This document shows, piece after piece, positions 5,954-8,883 of a DNA stretch of 8,883 nucleotides. The translations under genes and the position numbers were made by a program. Under the pieces are notes generated by a model. The model was not told where the DNA came from, searched no databases, and worked only from the letters and a program-made list of their open reading frames with translations. How positions within the stretch are numbered: the stretch's first letter is position 1; the number at the start of each line of letters is the position of its first letter. Source of the DNA: Sphingomonadales bacterium UBA6157 (GTDB taxonomy: Bacteria; Pseudomonadota; Alphaproteobacteria; Sphingomonadales; Sphingomonadaceae); NCBI GenBank assembly GCA_002423025.1, contig DIUN01000045.1:7556-16438 (forward strand), in the 5' to 3' direction.

Positions 5954-7372
5954 ATGCGCAAATTCAGCCTCGCCCTTCTCCCCCTCGCCCTGCTGGCCAG
6001 CGCCAGCGCAGCCCAGGCGCCGGGGTTTTCCGCCACGGACAAGCAGTTGGGCGCGCAGGAGCATCCCAAGCTCATCGCCCAGTTCGGCGGGGCCTATCGT
6101 GGGCCGCAGGCCGAGTATGTCCGCACCGTCGGCCAGCGCATCGCTGCCCAGTCCGGCATGGCGACGCGGCCGACCGATTATACCGTCACCCTGCTCAACT
6201 CCAATGATAACAACGCGTTCGCCATCCCCGGCGGCTATGTCTACATCACCCGGCAGCTGCTGGCGCTGATGAATGACGAAGCCGAGCTGGCGTTCGTGAT
6301 GGGCCATGAAGTCGGCCATGTCGCGGCCCGCCATTCCCAGAAACGCCAGCAGCGCTCAGCGCTCTCCGGCCTTGGCGCGGCGCTGCTCGGCGCCGTGACC
6401 GGCTCGGACATCATCGGCCGCGTCGCGGGCACCGGCGCGCAGCTCTACACGCTGGGCTTCTCGCGGGACCAGGAGCGCCAGGCGGACAGCCTTGGCGTGC
6501 GCTACCTGACATCCTCGGGCTATGATCCGATGGCCAGCGGCGACATCCTGGCCTCGCTCGGCGCACAGACCGCGCTGGAGGCACGGCTTGCCGGCCGCAG
6601 CGCCAGCGCCCCGGCCACCTGGCTCTCCACCCACCCGGCCAATGGCGAGCGCGTCGCCCGCATCCGCAAGGAGGCCTCGACCTTCACCGCCCGCGCCGGC
6701 GCCCGCGCCACCAACCGGGACCGTTTTCTCGATGCCATCGATGGCATGCCCTATGATGATGATCCTGCCGAGGGCGTCATCACCGGCACCAGCTTCCGCC
6801 ATCCGGCGCTGGCCATGGCCTTTGAAGCGCCGCAAGGCTTTGCGCTGCAGAACAGCCCGGCAGCGGTGATGGGCAATGCCGGCGCCAATGGCCGCTTCGA
6901 GTTCAGCGGCGGCAAGCCGGACACAGCAGACCTCACCGCCTACAGCGCCGCGCTCTGGCAAAAGGCCGGCGCCACTGGCGGCACCCCGCGCCTCACCCGC
7001 ATCAACGGTATCGACGCCGCCATCAGCACCACCCGCGCCAACACCAAGGGCGGCGCTGTCGATGCCACGCTGGCCGTCTATCGCTGGGCGCCCGATGCCT
7101 ATTATCACATCCTCGCCATCGCGCCGGCGGGGCGGGACCCGGGCTATGACCAGCTCATCAACAGCCTGCGCCGCCTTACCCCTGCCGAAGTGCGCGGCAT
7201 CCGCGGCCGCCGCGTACAGGTGCTGACTGTCAAGCGCGGGGACACGGTGCAGAGCCTGGCCGAGCGCATGGCTTACACCGACGACAGACTGGCGCGCTTC
7301 ACCATCCTCAACGGCATAGAGGCCAACACGCGGCTGGTGCCGGGCAGCCGCATCAAGCTCATCGTGCAATAA
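5954..7372 (+). CDS. Exported M48-family zinc metalloprotease with C-terminal LysM domain
   Basis: Encodes 472 residues. Residues 1-22 are a Sec signal peptide (MRKF, then the hydrophobic run SLALLPLALLASASA, with a likely AQA cleavage site), so the mature protein should be periplasmic. The peptidase domain (about 30-245) has NAFAIPGGYVYITRQLL (88-104), the zinc motif HEVGH (118-122) and the third ligand Glu174 in SRDQERQADSLG, with WLSTHPANGERVARI (223-237) closing it. This is the BepA/LoiP-type arrangement used in outer-membrane protein quality control. Residues about 270-415 have no domain I recognise. Residues about 421-472 (VLTVKRGDTVQSLAERM to the final LVPGSRIKLIV) form one LysM peptidoglycan-binding module. 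The TPR region of BepA is absent. ATG 5954 is chosen over the upstream TTG 5918 because the signal peptide begins there. Its stop overlaps the mutT start by one base. Protease identity is secure; the client proteins are unknown. Confidence 0.92.
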   Translation: MRKFSLALLPLALLASASAAQAPGFSATDKQLGAQEHPKLIAQFGGAYRGPQAEYVRTVGQRIAAQSGMATRPTDYTVTLLNSNDNNAFAIPGGYVYITRQLLALMNDEAELAFVMGHEVGHVAARHSQKRQQRSALSGLGAALLGAVTGSDIIGRVAGTGAQLYTLGFSRDQERQADSLGVRYLTSSGYDPMASGDILASLGAQTALEARLAGRSASAPATWLSTHPANGERVARIRKEASTFTARAGARATNRDRFLDAIDGMPYDDDPAEGVITGTSFRHPALAMAFEAPQGFALQNSPAAVMGNAGANGRFEFSGGKPDTADLTAYSAALWQKAGATGGTPRLTRINGIDAAISTTRANTKGGAVDATLAVYRWAPDAYYHILAIAPAGRDPGYDQLINSLRRLTPAEVRGIRGRRVQVLTVKRGDTVQSLAERMAYTDDRLARFTILNGIEANTRLVPGSRIKLIVQ

Positions 7373-7764
7373 TGCCCTTGCTGGTGGCGGCCGCCGCGCT
7401 GATCGATGCGGACAATCGCGTTCTCGTCGCGCAGCGCCCGGCCGGAAAATCGCTCGCCGGGCTTTGGGAGTTCCCCGGCGGCAAGCTGGAGCCGGGCGAA
7501 ACGCCGGAAGCCGCGCTGGCCCGCGAGCTGGAGGAGGAGCTGGCGATCAGCGCCCAGGCCTTTTCGCCTCTCGGCTTCGCGAGCCACGCCTATCCGGATT
7601 TCCACCTGCTGATGCTGCTCTATGCCTGCCGCAGCTGGCAGGGCACGCCGCTTGGCCAGCAGGGCCAGCCGCTGCGCTGGGAGCCGCTGGCCAGCCTGCA
7701 CACGCTGCCGATGCCACCCGCCGATGTGCCGCTGATCGAGGCCCTGCGCCGCGCGCTCGCCTGA
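7372..7764 (+). CDS. mutT: MutT-type Nudix hydrolase, (d)NTP pyrophosphohydrolase
   Basis: A 130-residue protein, the usual MutT length. MutT hydrolyses oxidised nucleotides such as 8-oxo-dGTP to the monophosphate, keeping them out of DNA. The N-terminal AAAALIDADNRVLVAQRP (6-23) and GLWEFPGGKLEPGE (30-43) are standard for MutT. The Nudix box (consensus GX5EX7REUXEEXGU) runs from G37 through E43 and R51-E52 to E55-E56; the usual Gly near its end is Ala58. All metal-binding Glu residues are present. The late HLLMLLYACRSWQGTP and LRWEPLASL segments also fit MutT. ATG 7372 shares its A with the protease TAA (TAATG), so it is translated by coupling and has no separate ribosome binding site. Another Nudix NTPase with a different base preference cannot be excluded from sequence alone. 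Confidence 0.9.
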   Translation: MPLLVAAAALIDADNRVLVAQRPAGKSLAGLWEFPGGKLEPGETPEAALARELEEELAISAQAFSPLGFASHAYPDFHLLMLLYACRSWQGTPLGQQGQPLRWEPLASLHTLPMPPADVPLIEALRRALA

Positions 7765-7768
7765 CCCT

Positions 7769-7807
7769 GTCATCCCGGCGAATGCCGGGACCCCGCTTCT
7801 GCAAGCG
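7769..7807. repeat. Small palindromic intergenic repeat (REP-like) with a second adjacent hairpin
   Basis: TCCCGGC (7773-7779) pairs with GCCGGGA (7784-7790) around GAAT, preceded by GTCA and followed by CCCCG. It resembles the widespread proteobacterial GTCATCCCGGCGAA-type intergenic repeat, whose minus-strand translation gives the familiar PAFAGMT peptide, visible here. Right after it, CGCTT (7794-7798) pairs with AAGCG (7803-7807) around CTGC. It begins 5 bases after the mutT stop and has no T-tract, so it would act as mRNA 3'-end protection or a dispersed repeat rather than a true terminator. Copy number cannot be seen in this window. Confidence 0.65.
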
Positions 7808-7876
7808 CAACGCCTCGAAAACCCGGCCCCACAGCCACACCCCGCAAAAAATCCCGCATCCGCCGGATTCGTTTTG

Positions 7877-7905
7877 TTGCCGCCGCATGACAGTGCCGCT
7901 ATGCC
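7877..7905 (+). promoter_or_regulatory. Candidate prs promoter
   Basis: TTGCCG (7877-7882), 17 bases, then TATGCC (7900-7905). Hexamer matches are modest (3/6 each) but spacing is ideal and the position is right. Transcription would start near 7912, leaving about 23 bases of leader that contain AGGGG (7921-7925) 9 bases before the prs ATG. The remainder of the 7808-7934 gap shows no gene or other structure that I can support. Confidence 0.4.
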
Positions 7906-7934
7906 ACCCCCGAACGCGGCAGGGGCGACCATCC

Positions 7935-8870
7935 ATGAAAATTCTCGCTGGCAACGGCAATCCGGAGCTTGCCCTGGCGATCGCCAACTATCTCGACATG
8001 GAATTGACCGCCGCTTCGGTGCGGCGCTTTGCCGATGAAGAGATCTTCGTCGAGATCCACGAGAATGTGCGCGGCGAGGATGTGTTCGTGGTGCAGCCCA
8101 CCGCGGCCCCGGCCAATGACAACCTGATGGAGCTGCTGATCTGCATCGATGCGCTCAAGCGCGCCTCGGCCCGCCGCATCACCGCCGTCGTGCCCTATTT
8201 CGGTTATGCCCGGCAGGACCGAAAGCCCGGCCCGCGCACCCCGATCTCGGCCAAGCTGGTGGCCAATCTCATCACCATCGCCGGCGCCAACCGCGTGCTC
8301 TCCGTTGATCTCCACGCCGGGCAGATCCAGGGCTTTTTCGATATCCCGACGGACAATCTTTACGCAGCGCCGGTCATGGCCGCCGATATCGAGGCGCGGC
8401 TCGGCAAGCAGGACCTTACCGTCGTTTCGCCCGATGTCGGCGGCGTGGTGCGCGCCAGGGCGCTGGCCAAGCGGCTCGGCAATGCGCCGCTGGCGATCGT
8501 CGACAAGCGCCGCGAAAAGGCCGGCGAATCGGAGGTGATGAACATCATCGGCGATGTGCAGGGCCGGATGTGCGTGCTGGTTGATGATATCGTCGATAGC
8601 GCCGGCACGCTGTGCAACGCCGCTGCCGCGCTGATGGAAGCCGGCGCCAAGGGCGTGACGGCCTATGTGACGCACGGCGTGCTTTCCGGCGGCGCAGTGG
8701 CGCGGGTGGAAGGCTCGGCGCTGACCGAGCTGGTCGTCACCGATTCGATCGCAGCGATCAGCTCGGTAAAGCTGGCGAAGAAGATCCGCCACATCACCAT
8801 CGCGCCGCTGCTGGCCGAAGCCATGCGCCGCACCAGTGAGGAAAGCTCGGTCAGCTCGCTGTTCGATTAA
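7935..8870 (+). CDS. prs: Ribose-phosphate pyrophosphokinase (PRPP synthetase)
   Basis: A 311-residue cytoplasmic enzyme that transfers pyrophosphate from ATP to ribose 5-phosphate, making PRPP for purine, pyrimidine, NAD, histidine and tryptophan synthesis. Motifs in order are GNGNPELALAIA (6-17), RRFADEEIFVEI (30-41), the ATP-binding PYFGYARQDRK (87-97), the signature VDLHAGQIQGFFD (124-136), SPDVGGVVRARALAK (165-179), the flexible catalytic loop DKRREKAGE (190-198), the PRPP-binding loop VLVDDIVDSAGT (214-225), and THGVLSGGA (246-254). Length and all key residues are typical of class I bacterial Prs. ATG 7935 is chosen because MKILAGNGN is the family N-terminus and AGGGG lies 9 bases upstream; the open frame continuing back to 7464 is only a shadow across mutT. 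It has its own promoter-like element. Its 3' terminator lies beyond the window. Confidence 0.97.
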   Translation: MKILAGNGNPELALAIANYLDMELTAASVRRFADEEIFVEIHENVRGEDVFVVQPTAAPANDNLMELLICIDALKRASARRITAVVPYFGYARQDRKPGPRTPISAKLVANLITIAGANRVLSVDLHAGQIQGFFDIPTDNLYAAPVMAADIEARLGKQDLTVVSPDVGGVVRARALAKRLGNAPLAIVDKRREKAGESEVMNIIGDVQGRMCVLVDDIVDSAGTLCNAAAALMEAGAKGVTAYVTHGVLSGGAVARVEGSALTELVVTDSIAAISSVKLAKKIRHITIAPLLAEAMRRTSEESSVSSLFD

Positions 8871-8883
8871 GCGCTTTGACGGG

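Noticed and set aside
6356..7369. 337-codon minus-strand open frame over the M48 protease
   Set aside because: Shadow of the protease gene; no motifs.
7464..7934. N-terminal extension of the prs reading frame across mutT
   Set aside because: The extension is an out-of-frame reading of mutT and the intergenic repeat; Prs proteins start at the MKILAGNGN segment, which also has a ribosome binding site.
1..8883. CRISPR array, tRNA or rRNA gene, transposase, phage or toxin-antitoxin system
   Set aside because: No regularly spaced repeats, cloverleaf sequences, transposase-like proteins or small paired genes were found; the window is mainly housekeeping genes.

Overview
The window is a GC-rich, densely packed chromosomal segment from what is most likely an alphaproteobacterium of the Sphingomonadales type. 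This rests on the high GC content, the style of TrmB, AccA and Prs, the short gaps with start/stop overlaps, and possible leaderless starts. Taxonomy is an inference from protein style, not a measured result.

Layout. Position 1-389 is the 3' end of metK (S-adenosylmethionine synthetase). A strong hairpin follows, oriented to terminate the converging minus-strand gene. Positions 447-1952 (minus) encode an EthA-like Baeyer-Villiger/flavin monooxygenase. A 130-bp divergent intergenic region (1953-2082) carries a Crp/Fnr-type palindrome. Then comes a plus-strand run: trmB (tRNA m7G46 methyltransferase), a GT-B-like glycosyltransferase that starts on a GTGA overlap with trmB, and accA (acetyl-CoA carboxylase carboxyltransferase alpha subunit). 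A second minus-strand gene (4997-5809) encodes a class I SAM-dependent methyltransferase. From 5954 the plus strand carries an exported M48 zinc metalloprotease with a C-terminal LysM domain, joined by a TAATG overlap to a MutT/Nudix hydrolase. After a roughly 170-bp gap holding a small palindromic repeat and a promoter-like element, prs (ribose-phosphate pyrophosphokinase) runs nearly to the window end. The last 13 bases hold nothing I can name.

How the genes work together. Most are housekeeping genes: SAM supply, tRNA modification, fatty-acid initiation, nucleotide-pool cleaning and PRPP supply. They do not form one pathway. MetK makes the SAM used by TrmB and by the minus-strand methyltransferase. 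The two minus-strand genes are isolated single genes between plus-strand housekeeping genes and look like accessory insertions. I found no CRISPR array, transposase, phage gene, tRNA, rRNA or recognisable new multi-gene system. The most interesting points are regulatory (the Fnr-like site between monooxygenase and trmB, and possible leaderless starts) and architectural (the protease-LysM fusion, and the divergent glycosyltransferase between trmB and accA).
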